NCBI GenBank assembly: GCA_947628915.1 | Contig: CANRBR010000006.1 | Span: 1-35,388 of the forward strand | Length of the DNA: 35,388 nucleotides | Reading direction: 5' to 3' | Source: an uncultured Bacilli bacterium | GTDB taxonomy: Bacteria > Bacillota_I > Bacilli_A > RF39 > UBA660 | Shown here: positions 1 to 7,144 of the stretch, in pieces | Layout: the number at the start of each line of letters is the position of its first letter | Position numbering within the stretch: position 1 is the stretch's first letter | Notes under the pieces: model-generated | What the model was told of the DNA's origin: nothing | What the model saw: only the letters and a program-made list of their open reading frames with translations | Database searches by the model: none | Translations under genes and position numbers: made by a program

Positions 1-257
1 CATATGTATGTTTTAAAAAAGATGGAAAGGAATACTGTATAGAAGGGAAAGATGAATCAACATATGAAAAAAATTGGCAAATAATGCGAGATGCATTTGG
101 AGAAAGTTCATGTTCTTTTGAATATGGTTATCCTAAATGTACTGCTGGATCGCTCTTTGTGGATATGAATTCCGATGGTGCTACTGTATATGCCAAATTT
201 GACAAGAGTTATTGCTTTGTGGTTGGTGGTAACAATTTCTATTGTGGTGAAAATTAG
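1..257 (+). CDS. 3' end of a cysteine-rich secreted or pilin-like protein (partial)
   Basis: An open frame enters from the left edge (first full codon at 3) and ends at TAG 255-257, giving 84 residues and no start codon. The visible part has five cysteines (in YVCF, KEYCIEG, SSCSFEYG, PKCTAG and SYCFVV) plus a sixth in the last residues (NNFYCGEN). It also contains a Gly/Asn/Asp-rich stretch, DMNSDGATVYAKFDKSYC. This pattern suggests an exported, disulfide-bonded globular domain such as the C-terminal half of a type IV pilin-like or surface protein. That reading is inference from composition and from the pilus genes that follow. The gene ends before a strong terminator, so it is a separate unit from the operon at 478. 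I do not recognise a named family. Confidence 0.6.
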   Translation, partial: YVCFKKDGKEYCIEGKDESTYEKNWQIMRDAFGESSCSFEYGYPKCTAGSLFVDMNSDGATVYAKFDKSYCFVVGGNNFYCGEN

Positions 258-348
258 ATTTGACCTTATAATTTAAGAGATTTAATGCTTAATTTAATTG
301 ATATTAAAGCGTATTTGAGTGTAATTTTAATACTATAGTTTAGCTAAT

Positions 349-397
349 AATATAGTTTACACATTTTGTTAAACTATATTTTTTTTTTTATTTTTTT
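349..397 (+). terminator. Intrinsic terminator of the upstream gene
   Basis: A perfect 11-bp inverted repeat (AATATAGTTTA at 349-359, TAAACTATATT at 370-380) with a 10-base loop is followed by a long T tract (379-397, one A). It closes the partial gene ending at 257 and insulates it from the pilus/T4SS locus. Confidence 0.85.
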
Positions 398-413
398 AAC
401 AAAATATTGTTAA
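396..413. promoter_or_regulatory. Palindrome over the -35 region of the locus promoter (possible operator)
   Basis: TTAACAA (396-402) and TTGTTAA (407-413) form a perfect 7-bp inverted repeat around a 4-base centre. The right arm contains the -35 hexamer TTGTTA. Another TTGTTAA lies at 366-372 inside the terminator. The position suits a repressor operator, but the AT-rich context makes chance symmetry possible. No regulator gene is adjacent. Confidence 0.35.
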
Positions 414-435
414 AAAATTTAATCTGTGGTAAAAT
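407..435 (+). promoter_or_regulatory. Promoter of the Tad-like gene group
   Basis: -35 TTGTTA (407-412), 17-bp spacer, and -10 TAAAAT (430-435) preceded by TGG, which gives an extended -10. Two further TATAAT boxes (443-448 and 455-460) lie between this and the start at 478 and could act as alternatives. It would drive 478 through 4572. Confidence 0.6.
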
Positions 436-477
436 TAATATGTATAATGATAACTATAATAGAATGTAGGTGATATT

Positions 478-894
478 TTGAGAGAGTCTGTATGGGGTTA
501 TGCCATTATGGTACTTGGGTTACTTGCTGTTGGAATTATATGGTTTTTTGCTAATGCGACTAGAACTGACCAACACAATTATAATTTGCTAAAAGAGACA
601 GTAGAAGCTTCTATGTATGATGCAATAGATTTAGCAGCCTATAGAAAAGATGGTACTGTTAGAATAGAAGAAGAAAAGTTTGTTGAGAATTTTATACGTA
701 GATTTTCAGAGAATGCAGATTTATCTAATACTTATGTAATTGAAATATATGATGTAAATGAGGTACCACCTAAGGTAAGTCTAAAGGTATCTAGTACTAA
801 TTCTAAAAACTTCTTGATGCCTAATCAAGAAAATGAGGATTTTGAATTTGATTTAGTTAATAATATAGATGCTATATTAGAGACTAAATATTGA
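478..894 (+). CDS. TadE-like / minor pilin-like membrane protein
   Basis: 138 aa starting with TTG at 478 behind the SD AGGTGAT (468-474). The start is supported by its N-terminus MRESVWG, which matches the first residues of the proteins at 4669, 5085 and 5549 (M-[KR]-[EQ]-[SA]...G). A single hydrophobic segment (about residues 8-26) follows directly. The remainder is a polar, presumably extracellular domain without cysteines. The layout (very short polar leader ending in Gly, one membrane helix, small outer domain) is that of a TadE/TadF-type pseudopilin. The gene opens the operon, is followed after 15 bp by the CpaB-like gene, and ends with TGA. The role as a minor pilin or tip protein is inferred from this layout and from position; I recognise no specific domain. 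Confidence 0.6.
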   Translation: MRESVWGYAIMVLGLLAVGIIWFFANATRTDQHNYNLLKETVEASMYDAIDLAAYRKDGTVRIEEEKFVENFIRRFSENADLSNTYVIEIYDVNEVPPKVSLKVSSTNSKNFLMPNQENEDFEFDLVNNIDAILETKY

Positions 895-909
895 GAGGAG
901 AATAAAAAG

Positions 910-1743
910 ATGAATAATTTAGTTATAGGGTTAAAAAGATTTTTTACAAATAAAAATGTAGTTACTATTATATTAGTTTTAGTGATACTAGTCGTTCTTT
1001 ATTTTGGATATAGTGGCAGTATTAAACAGAAAACTGACCCAGTAAATATTCCTGTTGCTGCAAGAAAGATTGCTCCAAGAACTAAGATAACTGCTGATGA
1101 TATAAGATATCAAGCAGTTGCTAGAAGTATGGTTAGTGAAAATGCAATTACTAGTGCGGCTGCTATTTTAGATAAATATACGAATGTAAATGTTACAATA
1201 CCAGAAGGTAGTATGTTTTACAGTGAATGGTTAGATGAGTCAGCTAATATTCCTGGAAATTGGATTGAACAATTAGACCGTGATGCAGGAGAATATGGAT
1301 ATTATATGGATGTTAGTATTGAAAGTACACTAGGTAATTCAGTTCTTCCTGATACATATATAGACATATATATGAAAGCTAATGATGAAAATGGAACGAT
1401 TATGTTTGGTAAATTAATGAAGAACATAAAAGTTTTAGTAGTACACGATAGTAATGGTAATAATATATTTTCAGATTCTGACAATATAGGTGTTCCTTCT
1501 AAGATAGGTTTTGCCGTTAGTCAGGATATGTATATATTACTTACAAAAGCAAAATATTTAAATGTCGATTTAGTTTTAGCTCCTAGAGGTTCTACTGTAC
1601 CATCAGAGGATTATGTAATTGTTACAAGTGCGACATTAAGAGATTATATAGATGCACAATCTATAACGATAGAAGAAGATATTATTGCTGAGGAAATACC
1701 AAATCCTGAAGAGACTCCAACAGAAAATCAAGAGCAAGCATAG
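910..1743 (+). CDS. CpaB-like SAF-domain pilus assembly protein
   Basis: 277 aa with SD GAGGAG (895-900). The N-terminal cytoplasmic stub is followed by one membrane helix (about residues 18-33) and then a SAF domain (about 45-105: IPVAARKIAPRTKITADDI ... VTIPEGSMFY), the hallmark of CpaB/RcpC proteins of Tad pili. The C-terminus (from about 255) is a Glu/Pro-rich tail. In Gram-negative Tad systems CpaB/RcpC sits next to the secretin. In this presumably monoderm cell it more likely acts at the wall-membrane interface, perhaps binding glycan through the SAF fold; that is inference. It sits 3 bp upstream of the CpaF ATPase in the usual Tad order. The family assignment rests on the SAF motif plus neighbours and is fairly secure. 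Confidence 0.8.
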   Translation: MNNLVIGLKRFFTNKNVVTIILVLVILVVLYFGYSGSIKQKTDPVNIPVAARKIAPRTKITADDIRYQAVARSMVSENAITSAAAILDKYTNVNVTIPEGSMFYSEWLDESANIPGNWIEQLDRDAGEYGYYMDVSIESTLGNSVLPDTYIDIYMKANDENGTIMFGKLMKNIKVLVVHDSNGNNIFSDSDNIGVPSKIGFAVSQDMYILLTKAKYLNVDLVLAPRGSTVPSEDYVIVTSATLRDYIDAQSITIEEDIIAEEIPNPEETPTENQEQA

Positions 1744-1746
1744 CAT

Positions 1747-2868
1747 ATGAATGATAATATATTTGAAGGAATGGACTTCGGTCCATTACAAGAATATTTA
1801 GATAATGACGACATCACAGATATTTCCTATAGCAATAATGGACAAGTTTGGTTAAAAACTTTATCTAAAGGTATTTTTAGAATAGAAAATCCGGCTATAA
1901 ATAATGCTTTTATTGAGAAACTTGCATTTCAATGTTCAAATGTCATGGGAAAAAGTTTTAATGCTGCTCATCCTTTTTTGGATAGTGAAAGTTCAGAACT
2001 TCGTATGAACTTTGTACATGATTCTATTGCGAGAAATGGCATTGCGTGTGTTATACGTAAGACGCCTGCTAAAATACGTTTAGAGAGAAATAAGATATTA
2101 AAAGAAAAATATATTACAGAAGATATATTAGATTTCTTGATAACTTGTGTACACGGACACTGCAATATTATAGTCTGTGGAGAGACTGGTTCAGGTAAAA
2201 CTGAGTTTGTTAAATATTTAGCAGCTAATACATATGAAAACGAGAAATTAATTACTATAGAAGATACACTAGAACTACACTTAGATAAAATATATCCTAA
2301 TAGGGATATAGTAGCTATGAAAACTAATAATATAGCTAGTTATTCTGATGTCTTAGTTACTTGTATGAGACAGAATCCTAAATGGATATTATTATCAGAG
2401 GTTCGTAGTGCTGAAGCAGTTATGGCAGTTAGAAACTCGATATCATCAGGACACTACATTTTATCTACAATACATGCCGATAAAGCTGCATCTATACCAA
2501 ACCGTATGTATAGTTTACTTGAGACAAATCAAGATATAGAACAGTTTTTGAAATCTATTTATAGATATATTCAACTAGGAGTTTATATAAGAGGATTTCA
2601 AGATAAAGTAACTAAAAATTTTGTAAGAGAAATTGCAGAAGTAACAGAATTTTATGTTACTGAAGATAACGAGGCTAAGTATAATACTTTATATAAAAAG
2701 ACACCAGATGGAAAGGTATACAGAAAAAATCCTAGTAAGTATTTAATTGAATACTTAGAGGCTCAAGGAACAGCGCTACCTCAAGGATTTATCAAGCCAG
2801 AATATGACAATAATGAAAAAACAGATGCGACAAACGAACAAGAATCTAATGAAATAATTTTCGAATAG
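1747..2868 (+). CDS. CpaF/TadA-type secretion ATPase
   Basis: 373-aa AAA+ motor of the GspE/VirB11 superfamily, predicted to sit on the cytoplasmic face and power pilin assembly through the TadB/TadC platform. Visible motifs: Walker A GETGSGKT (145-152), Asp box ITIEDTLEL (169-177), Walker B region PKWILLSEVR (211-220) and His box GHYILSTIHADKA (235-247). The usual GEVR motif reads SEVR here, a small departure. The N-terminal domain is short (about 100 residues), so the protein is nearer CpaF/VirB11 than PilB. The start is 3 bp after the preceding stop without a good SD, which suggests translational coupling. The tail beyond about residue 345 is acidic and Asn-rich. It is the only VirB11/GspE-class ATPase in the window, so it might serve both the Tad and the T4SS halves. 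Confidence 0.92.
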   Translation: MNDNIFEGMDFGPLQEYLDNDDITDISYSNNGQVWLKTLSKGIFRIENPAINNAFIEKLAFQCSNVMGKSFNAAHPFLDSESSELRMNFVHDSIARNGIACVIRKTPAKIRLERNKILKEKYITEDILDFLITCVHGHCNIIVCGETGSGKTEFVKYLAANTYENEKLITIEDTLELHLDKIYPNRDIVAMKTNNIASYSDVLVTCMRQNPKWILLSEVRSAEAVMAVRNSISSGHYILSTIHADKAASIPNRMYSLLETNQDIEQFLKSIYRYIQLGVYIRGFQDKVTKNFVREIAEVTEFYVTEDNEAKYNTLYKKTPDGKVYRKNPSKYLIEYLEAQGTALPQGFIKPEYDNNEKTDATNEQESNEIIFE

Positions 2869-2878
2869 GAGGGGAAAT

Positions 2879-3781
2879 ATGAATATAACTTTACTTTTTA
2901 TAATTGTTGCTATACTAATTATATTTATAATTATATATAGAAGTAGTATGGGTGAACAAACTTATCAATTTATAAGTAAACAAGGTCGTAAATTATATAG
3001 TAAAGTTGCTCCTTATACATATAAAGAAATAAGAAAAAAAATACGCGAATTAAAACAGAATTATACAGTACAACAATACATTGGACAAGTAATAGTTTTT
3101 GCTTTGGGTGCTGGAATAATAACATATTTATATTTTTATGATTTAGTTGTTTCGATAATTTATGCATTAGCGGCTGTTTGTGCAGTTCCATATATAAATT
3201 ATTTAAGGTGTAAGAGATTATATAGTGAGTTTATATTTGAACAAATACAAGTATATACAACTAATGTTATAATGGAATTTAATACAACTCAAAGTTTTGT
3301 TAAGTCTTTAGAGGGTGTTTATTCATCTGGAGTATTGGAAGACCCTGTAAAAGCAGATGTAAAAGCTATGATAGATATGGCATACGAAAACGGAACTATT
3401 AACCAATCTCTTGAATATATGCAAGAGAAGTATGACTTTTATATGGTAAAGAATATGCATCAATTATTCTTACAAATCACTAATGAAGGTGCGAAAGATG
3501 CAAGAGATTCTCTAGAGAACATGTCACTCGATATAGATATGCTTGTCGAAGCAGTATATAGAGATAGAATAGATAGAGCGAATTTCTATAAAAAGTTCTT
3601 AGTATTTGGTCTAGTTTTATATTTAATGATAGCCTTAGTACAAGTAATGCTTGGAGATACTTATCACTCTATGCTAAATCTATGGTATGTAAGATTTATG
3701 CTACACATGATAGTAATAATAAATACATATTTTCTACTTTCGGGAACAAAATATTATAATGAGAATGTGGGGGCTGAATAA
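2879..3781 (+). CDS. TadB-like inner-membrane platform protein (T2SSF-type)
   Basis: 300 aa behind a strong SD (GGAGGGG). It has an N-terminal membrane helix (about 3-20), a hydrophobic pair (about 70-105), a long helical cytoplasmic domain (about 110-235) and C-terminal helices (about 242-262 and 268-290). This matches the TadB/TadC branch of the GspF (T2SSF) family, which forms the membrane platform on which the CpaF ATPase works. Family recognition is by size, topology and its place directly between cpaF and a second platform gene, the normal tadA-tadB-tadC order. Its stop overlaps the next start (TAATG at 3779-3783), so the pair is coupled. Confidence 0.8.
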   Translation: MNITLLFIIVAILIIFIIIYRSSMGEQTYQFISKQGRKLYSKVAPYTYKEIRKKIRELKQNYTVQQYIGQVIVFALGAGIITYLYFYDLVVSIIYALAAVCAVPYINYLRCKRLYSEFIFEQIQVYTTNVIMEFNTTQSFVKSLEGVYSSGVLEDPVKADVKAMIDMAYENGTINQSLEYMQEKYDFYMVKNMHQLFLQITNEGAKDARDSLENMSLDIDMLVEAVYRDRIDRANFYKKFLVFGLVLYLMIALVQVMLGDTYHSMLNLWYVRFMLHMIVIINTYFLLSGTKYYNENVGAE

Positions 3782-4572
3782 TGGAGTTTTTAATAGTAGC
3801 AGTAGCGGTAGTGCTTATATTTATTGTTAATAACATTATAAGTCCAAAGAGTATTTTAGGTCAGGTAAGTCCTTGGGTAAGAAGTCTAATGGAAAAAGAT
3901 TACGAATTTTTACTTAGGGTTAAATATAAAGATAAAGACCTGGATATTAACGCTTTATTTTCTAGAAGAATTAGAGATGGTATATTAGTAACAGCAATTG
4001 TATTATTTATATTGTTTGTTACTGGATATACTAGTTATATGTTTATACTTTTAGCATTTATAATAGGATTTTTGGTATTTAAAAGTGGATATACTAAATT
4101 AAAAAAATACTATAAGGCTCGACTACACTATATGGATTCTATGCTTCCATATTATTTAAAGAGTTTAGAGATTTTGGTACAACACTATACAGTACCAGTC
4201 GCACTATCTAGAAGTATAGATACTGCTCCTGATATATTTAGACCTGGTCTTAGAAAACTAGTTGCTAAAATAGATGAAGGAGATTCAAGTATACAACCTT
4301 ATATAGATTTTGCTAACGAATATCCAGTTAGAGATTCTATGAGAATGATGAGACTTTTATATCGTTTAGGACTTGGTTCAAACGAAGATAAACACGAGCA
4401 GATTATGATGTTTTCAAAAACTGTTTCATCACTTCAAAACAAAGCTCGTGATATAAAATATCAAGAAAGACTTGAAAGTATGGAGAAAAGAACTATGCTT
4501 ATGTTGTTTGTAACTGGTGGTGGAGTTCTTTTGGTATTATTTATGTCAATGAGTATTATGATGGGAATATAA
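3781..4572 (+). CDS. TadC-like inner-membrane platform protein (T2SSF-type)
   Basis: 263 aa, start overlapping the stop of the TadB-like gene. Hydrophobic segments lie at about 1-18, 66-100 (two helices) and 239-263 (LFVTGGGVLLVLFMSMS). The intervening region (YYLKSLEILVQHYTVPVALS ... RLLYRLGLGSN) is the helical T2SSF domain, in which GspF-like proteins contact the ATPase. It is the second half of the TadB/TadC platform pair. After it comes a 96-bp gap with a promoter and no obvious terminator, so some transcription may run on into the pilin gene. Confidence 0.78.
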   Translation: MEFLIVAVAVVLIFIVNNIISPKSILGQVSPWVRSLMEKDYEFLLRVKYKDKDLDINALFSRRIRDGILVTAIVLFILFVTGYTSYMFILLAFIIGFLVFKSGYTKLKKYYKARLHYMDSMLPYYLKSLEILVQHYTVPVALSRSIDTAPDIFRPGLRKLVAKIDEGDSSIQPYIDFANEYPVRDSMRMMRLLYRLGLGSNEDKHEQIMMFSKTVSSLQNKARDIKYQERLESMEKRTMLMLFVTGGGVLLVLFMSMSIMMGI

Positions 4573-4604
4573 TGTAAAAAAGTGTAAATAATATTAATAA
4601 ACTA

Positions 4605-4634
4605 TTGATTTTAATATAGTTAATGATGTATAAT
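4605..4634 (+). promoter_or_regulatory. Promoter of the small pilin gene
   Basis: -35 TTGATT (4605-4610), 18-bp spacer, -10 TATAAT (4629-4634). The start codon is at 4669 with SD AGGTGAGG (about 4655-4662). It gives the candidate major pilin its own transcript. Confidence 0.7.
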
Positions 4635-4668
4635 TATTTTAGATTAGAAGAAGGTAGGTGAGGTTTTA

Positions 4669-4935
4669 ATGAAAGAAGCAGCAGGAGAAGCAAATATGAC
4701 TGTAATTACAATAGTATTAATAGCTATAGTTCTTGCAGTAGGTACAATAATTGTAAATCAAATGATGAGAAATTCTGGACAATCTTCAGCATGTTCTAGT
4801 GCAGGTGGTACTTGGCAGAATGGTAAATGTTATAAATCAAGTGAATGTAAGACTACTACTGGAAATAAAATGGATTGTAATGGTGCTGGAACTTTATCAT
4901 GTAAAGAAACTAATGGTAGTTGGACATGTAGTTAA
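4669..4935 (+). CDS. Candidate major Flp-like pilin (small, cysteine-rich)
   Basis: 88 aa. The short N-terminus MKEAAGEANM leads straight into one hydrophobic helix (about 11-31), and the rest is a roughly 55-residue Gly/Ser/Thr-rich domain with six cysteines, enough for three disulfides. Size, helix-first layout and location after tadBC fit a Tad/Flp pilin. The Gly at residue 6 is a plausible prepilin peptidase site giving a mature N-terminus starting with Glu; the usual Glu at +5 is not there. It is monocistronic, with its own promoter (4605-4634) and terminator (4937-4963), as expected for a subunit needed in far greater amounts than the machinery. Function is inferred. The cysteine-rich outer domain is unlike classical Flp pilins, which are mostly a bare helix. 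Confidence 0.7.
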   Translation: MKEAAGEANMTVITIVLIAIVLAVGTIIVNQMMRNSGQSSACSSAGGTWQNGKCYKSSECKTTTGNKMDCNGAGTLSCKETNGSWTCS

Positions 4936-4936
4936 T

Positions 4937-4963
4937 AAAAAGCAGTAATGCTTTTTTCTTTTT
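4937..4963 (+). terminator. Terminator of the small pilin gene
   Basis: Perfect 8-bp stem AAAAAGCA (4937-4944) / TGCTTTTT (4949-4956) with loop GTAA, then a T-rich tract. It starts 1 base after the stop codon. Confidence 0.85.
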
Positions 4964-5020
4964 ATTTATACATAATTATGATTTATAAATAAAAGTGGAT
5001 TATAATTTTGTTTTAACTCC

Positions 5021-5050
5021 TTGACAAATAACAGCATTAGTTGCTATAAT
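5021..5050 (+). promoter_or_regulatory. Near-perfect extended promoter for the minor-pilin / CpaE genes
   Basis: -35 TTGACA (5021-5026), 18-bp spacer, -10 TATAAT (5045-5050) with TGC just before it (extended -10). It drives 5085-7054. SD AGGGAG lies before the ATG at 5085. Confidence 0.85.
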
Positions 5051-5084
5051 TATTGTAGTCTAAGATAATGCAAGGGAGAATTTT

Positions 5085-5540
5085 ATGAAACAAAGTGTTG
5101 GATATTCTGTAACTTTAAATATTGTAATAGTCTTTATAGTAATAATATTTACTTTTCTTTCTGCAACCCTAATATATTATAAGAGTAATAAAGTAAGTAA
5201 TATAATAACTGAGACAATAGAAAAGTATGAAGGTTATAATGAATATTCAAGAGCTGAAATATCACAAAGATTGACCGCTTTGGGATATAATAAAAACAAA
5301 TTAAGAAATTGTGGTACGATAGATGGATGTGAACTTCAGTACCACGGAGATGACGGTTATTGCGTTTATACTTGTGATGATACAGAAAGACCTTGTTATT
5401 ATTACTATAGAATAAAAACAAATATGTTAGTTAATGTTCCTATAGTAAATGATTTTTTAGAACTTCCTATATATGCAAATACTGTTAGTTTGTTCGATTT
5501 TGAAGAGTCTTTTGTAAATCCAAGTTGTAGTCAAGAATAG
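5085..5540 (+). CDS. TadE-like minor pilin candidate, cysteine-containing
   Basis: 151 aa. The short leader MKQSVG is followed by one membrane helix (about 8-30) and then an outer domain with six cysteines in its middle part (NCGTIDGC, YCVYTC, RPCYYYY) and one near the end. It is a clear paralogue of the next gene: both have TIEKY[ED]GY after the helix, a GY motif about 17-20 residues later, and a shared end pattern P-I-[VI]-x-D-[FM]-[LI]-x-[LI]-P-[IV]-Y (here VPIVNDFLELPIY). The layout matches TadE/TadF pseudopilins that prime or cap a Tad pilus. It is the first gene after a very strong promoter and lies 8 bp from its paralogue. Family assignment is by layout and context. Confidence 0.65.
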   Translation: MKQSVGYSVTLNIVIVFIVIIFTFLSATLIYYKSNKVSNIITETIEKYEGYNEYSRAEISQRLTALGYNKNKLRNCGTIDGCELQYHGDDGYCVYTCDDTERPCYYYYRIKTNMLVNVPIVNDFLELPIYANTVSLFDFEESFVNPSCSQE

Positions 5541-5548
5541 GTGAGTAT

Positions 5549-6043
5549 ATGAGAGAATCGTTAGGTAATGCTTTGTTATTAAATTTAGTTATTATTTTTG
5601 CTGGAATAGTAATGTTATTCTTTGTAGGAATATTATCATATTCTAAGGCTTATAGAGTAAAAAACAAAATAATAGATACAATAGAAAAATACGATGGATA
5701 TGATGGAGCTCAAAAAGATATAGATGAATTTTTAAGAGATGCTGGGTATTCAGTTGTATCTAAAGATTATTGCAACGACCCAAATGGAAGAGTTCAAAGA
5801 CATGTAAAAGAAGATATCGGAGTTACATCTTCTCAGATGAAGAGTTTAAATAATAGCGTAAGTGGATATAATTATTGTGTATTTGAGATAACTGGAAAAA
5901 CTACATCTGTTACAGGAGAGGATAGTCCAAAGTATTATGTAGTTGTAACATTTGTACATTTTAATTTTCCAATTATAGGAGATATGATTAATATACCTGT
6001 TTATGGTGAGACTAAAATACTTGGAAGAACTTATAATTATTAA
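5549..6043 (+). CDS. TadE-like minor pilin candidate (paralogue of the preceding gene)
   Basis: 164 aa with SD AGGTGAG. N-terminus MRESLGNA, membrane helix about 9-30, then TIEKYDGYDG and an outer domain ending in FPIIGDMINIPVYGETK, aligning with the preceding protein along its whole length. It keeps two cysteines (in DYCNDP and YNYCVFE), fewer than its partner. The pair most likely arose by tandem duplication and may work as a heterodimeric tip or priming complex, as TadE and TadF are thought to; that is inference. Followed after 15 bp by the CpaE-like gene. Confidence 0.65.
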   Translation: MRESLGNALLLNLVIIFAGIVMLFFVGILSYSKAYRVKNKIIDTIEKYDGYDGAQKDIDEFLRDAGYSVVSKDYCNDPNGRVQRHVKEDIGVTSSQMKSLNNSVSGYNYCVFEITGKTTSVTGEDSPKYYVVVTFVHFNFPIIGDMINIPVYGETKILGRTYNY

Positions 6044-6058
6044 AAAGGGGAAATATAA

Positions 6059-7054
6059 ATGAATGTAATTGTGTCAAATAAAAATCAACTCTTACTTGAA
6101 AATTTAGGAATTGATGTAATAAAAGAGATGAATGGAGAATTCGATGTAGATGAAATAATTGCTACATTTCAAAATTTTTTCTTTCAAAGAATGATATTAG
6201 ATATCACAGCTATAAAGAATTATACTGATATAGTTAATTTACAAAAACTATCTATATCTTTAGATATGGAAAAAGTAATTCTTTTATTAGATGGAACAGA
6301 GGCTACATCTAATCCTACATTCCTATCTAATTTAGTATCCATGGGAATATATAATTTTACTAAGAATGTAGAAGGTATTCAATATTTATACAACACTCCT
6401 AATACTTATAGGGATGTTGCTCAGTTCCACAGACTCGATGCGACTTTTGCAAATGCACAGATGGCTCAAAATCAGCAGTTTATCGCACCTGCTCCTGCCA
6501 TAGACACTCCTCAACCAGAGTTCTATGGTACTAGGATAATAGGTGTTAAAAACATAACTAAGCAATCTGGAGCTAGTAGTTTAGTATATATGATGAAAAA
6601 TGAATTATCTAAGAATTATAGCGTAGTTGGAATAGAGGTCGATAAAACTGATTTCAATTACTTTAAAGATAAAAGTTTGATATCTACTATTACAAGTGAA
6701 GTTGGAAGTGTTATTAATAAAAATAGAGATAAAAATGTAATTATAATAGATATAAATAACAGTATGGTTGCTGAAGGTTTTTGCCAAGAGGTGTTGTATT
6801 TAATAGAACCATCTATACTAAAACTTCAAAAACTTATGGTACTTAATGCAACCGCACTTCATGGATTAAAAGATAAAAAAATAGTATTAAATCAAAGTTT
6901 ACTTAGTCAAACTGATGTTGCAAACTTTGAATATGAGGCGAGGGTAAAAGTTTTTTATAACTTAGCTCCTTTAAACGAGAGAGAAAAAAGACTTCCAGAG
7001 TTAAATAAAATGCTTGTTAAACTTGGATTTACTAAGCAACAAAGCGAAATTTAA
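6059..7054 (+). CDS. CpaE/TadZ-like protein with degenerate P-loop
   Basis: 331 aa. Residues 1-130 resemble the atypical receiver-like N-terminal half of CpaE/TadZ. A Pro/Ala/Gln-rich linker (about 131-155) follows, then a MinD/ParA-fold half beginning GTRIIGVKNITKQSGASSL (157-175). The deviant Walker A (K-G-G-x-x-K-[ST]) is eroded: the first Lys remains (K168) but the second, catalytic Lys position is Ser (S173). A Walker B-like strand NVIIIDINNS is visible at 226-235. CpaE/TadZ localises the Tad machine at the pole or assembly site. Loss of the P-loop Lys suggests a protein that binds partners without normal ATP hydrolysis; some TadZ proteins are known to have atypical P-loops. No membrane segment is present. 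It is the last gene before the T4SS part. Confidence 0.7.
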   Translation: MNVIVSNKNQLLLENLGIDVIKEMNGEFDVDEIIATFQNFFFQRMILDITAIKNYTDIVNLQKLSISLDMEKVILLLDGTEATSNPTFLSNLVSMGIYNFTKNVEGIQYLYNTPNTYRDVAQFHRLDATFANAQMAQNQQFIAPAPAIDTPQPEFYGTRIIGVKNITKQSGASSLVYMMKNELSKNYSVVGIEVDKTDFNYFKDKSLISTITSEVGSVINKNRDKNVIIIDINNSMVAEGFCQEVLYLIEPSILKLQKLMVLNATALHGLKDKKIVLNQSLLSQTDVANFEYEARVKVFYNLAPLNEREKRLPELNKMLVKLGFTKQQSEI

Positions 7055-7076
7055 TTGTTAAAAATTGTAAAATTTA

Positions 7077-7105
7077 TTGACAATATTATTATTGAAAAGT
7101 ATAAT
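7077..7105 (+). promoter_or_regulatory. Consensus promoter for the first VirB2-like genes
   Basis: TTGACA (7077-7082), 17-bp spacer, TATAAT (7100-7105): a perfect consensus, 40 bases before the ATG at 7145. No terminator separates it from the preceding stop (7052-7054), so the CpaE transcript may read through. Confidence 0.88.
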
Positions 7106-7144
7106 AAGTACATAGCAGTTCTGTGTATTATTAGTGAGGTGAAT

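Noticed and set aside
7055-7144. TTG start extending VirB2-like copy A by 30 residues
   Set aside because: The region holds a perfect TTGACA/TATAAT promoter, and ATG 7145 has an SD and a signal peptide.
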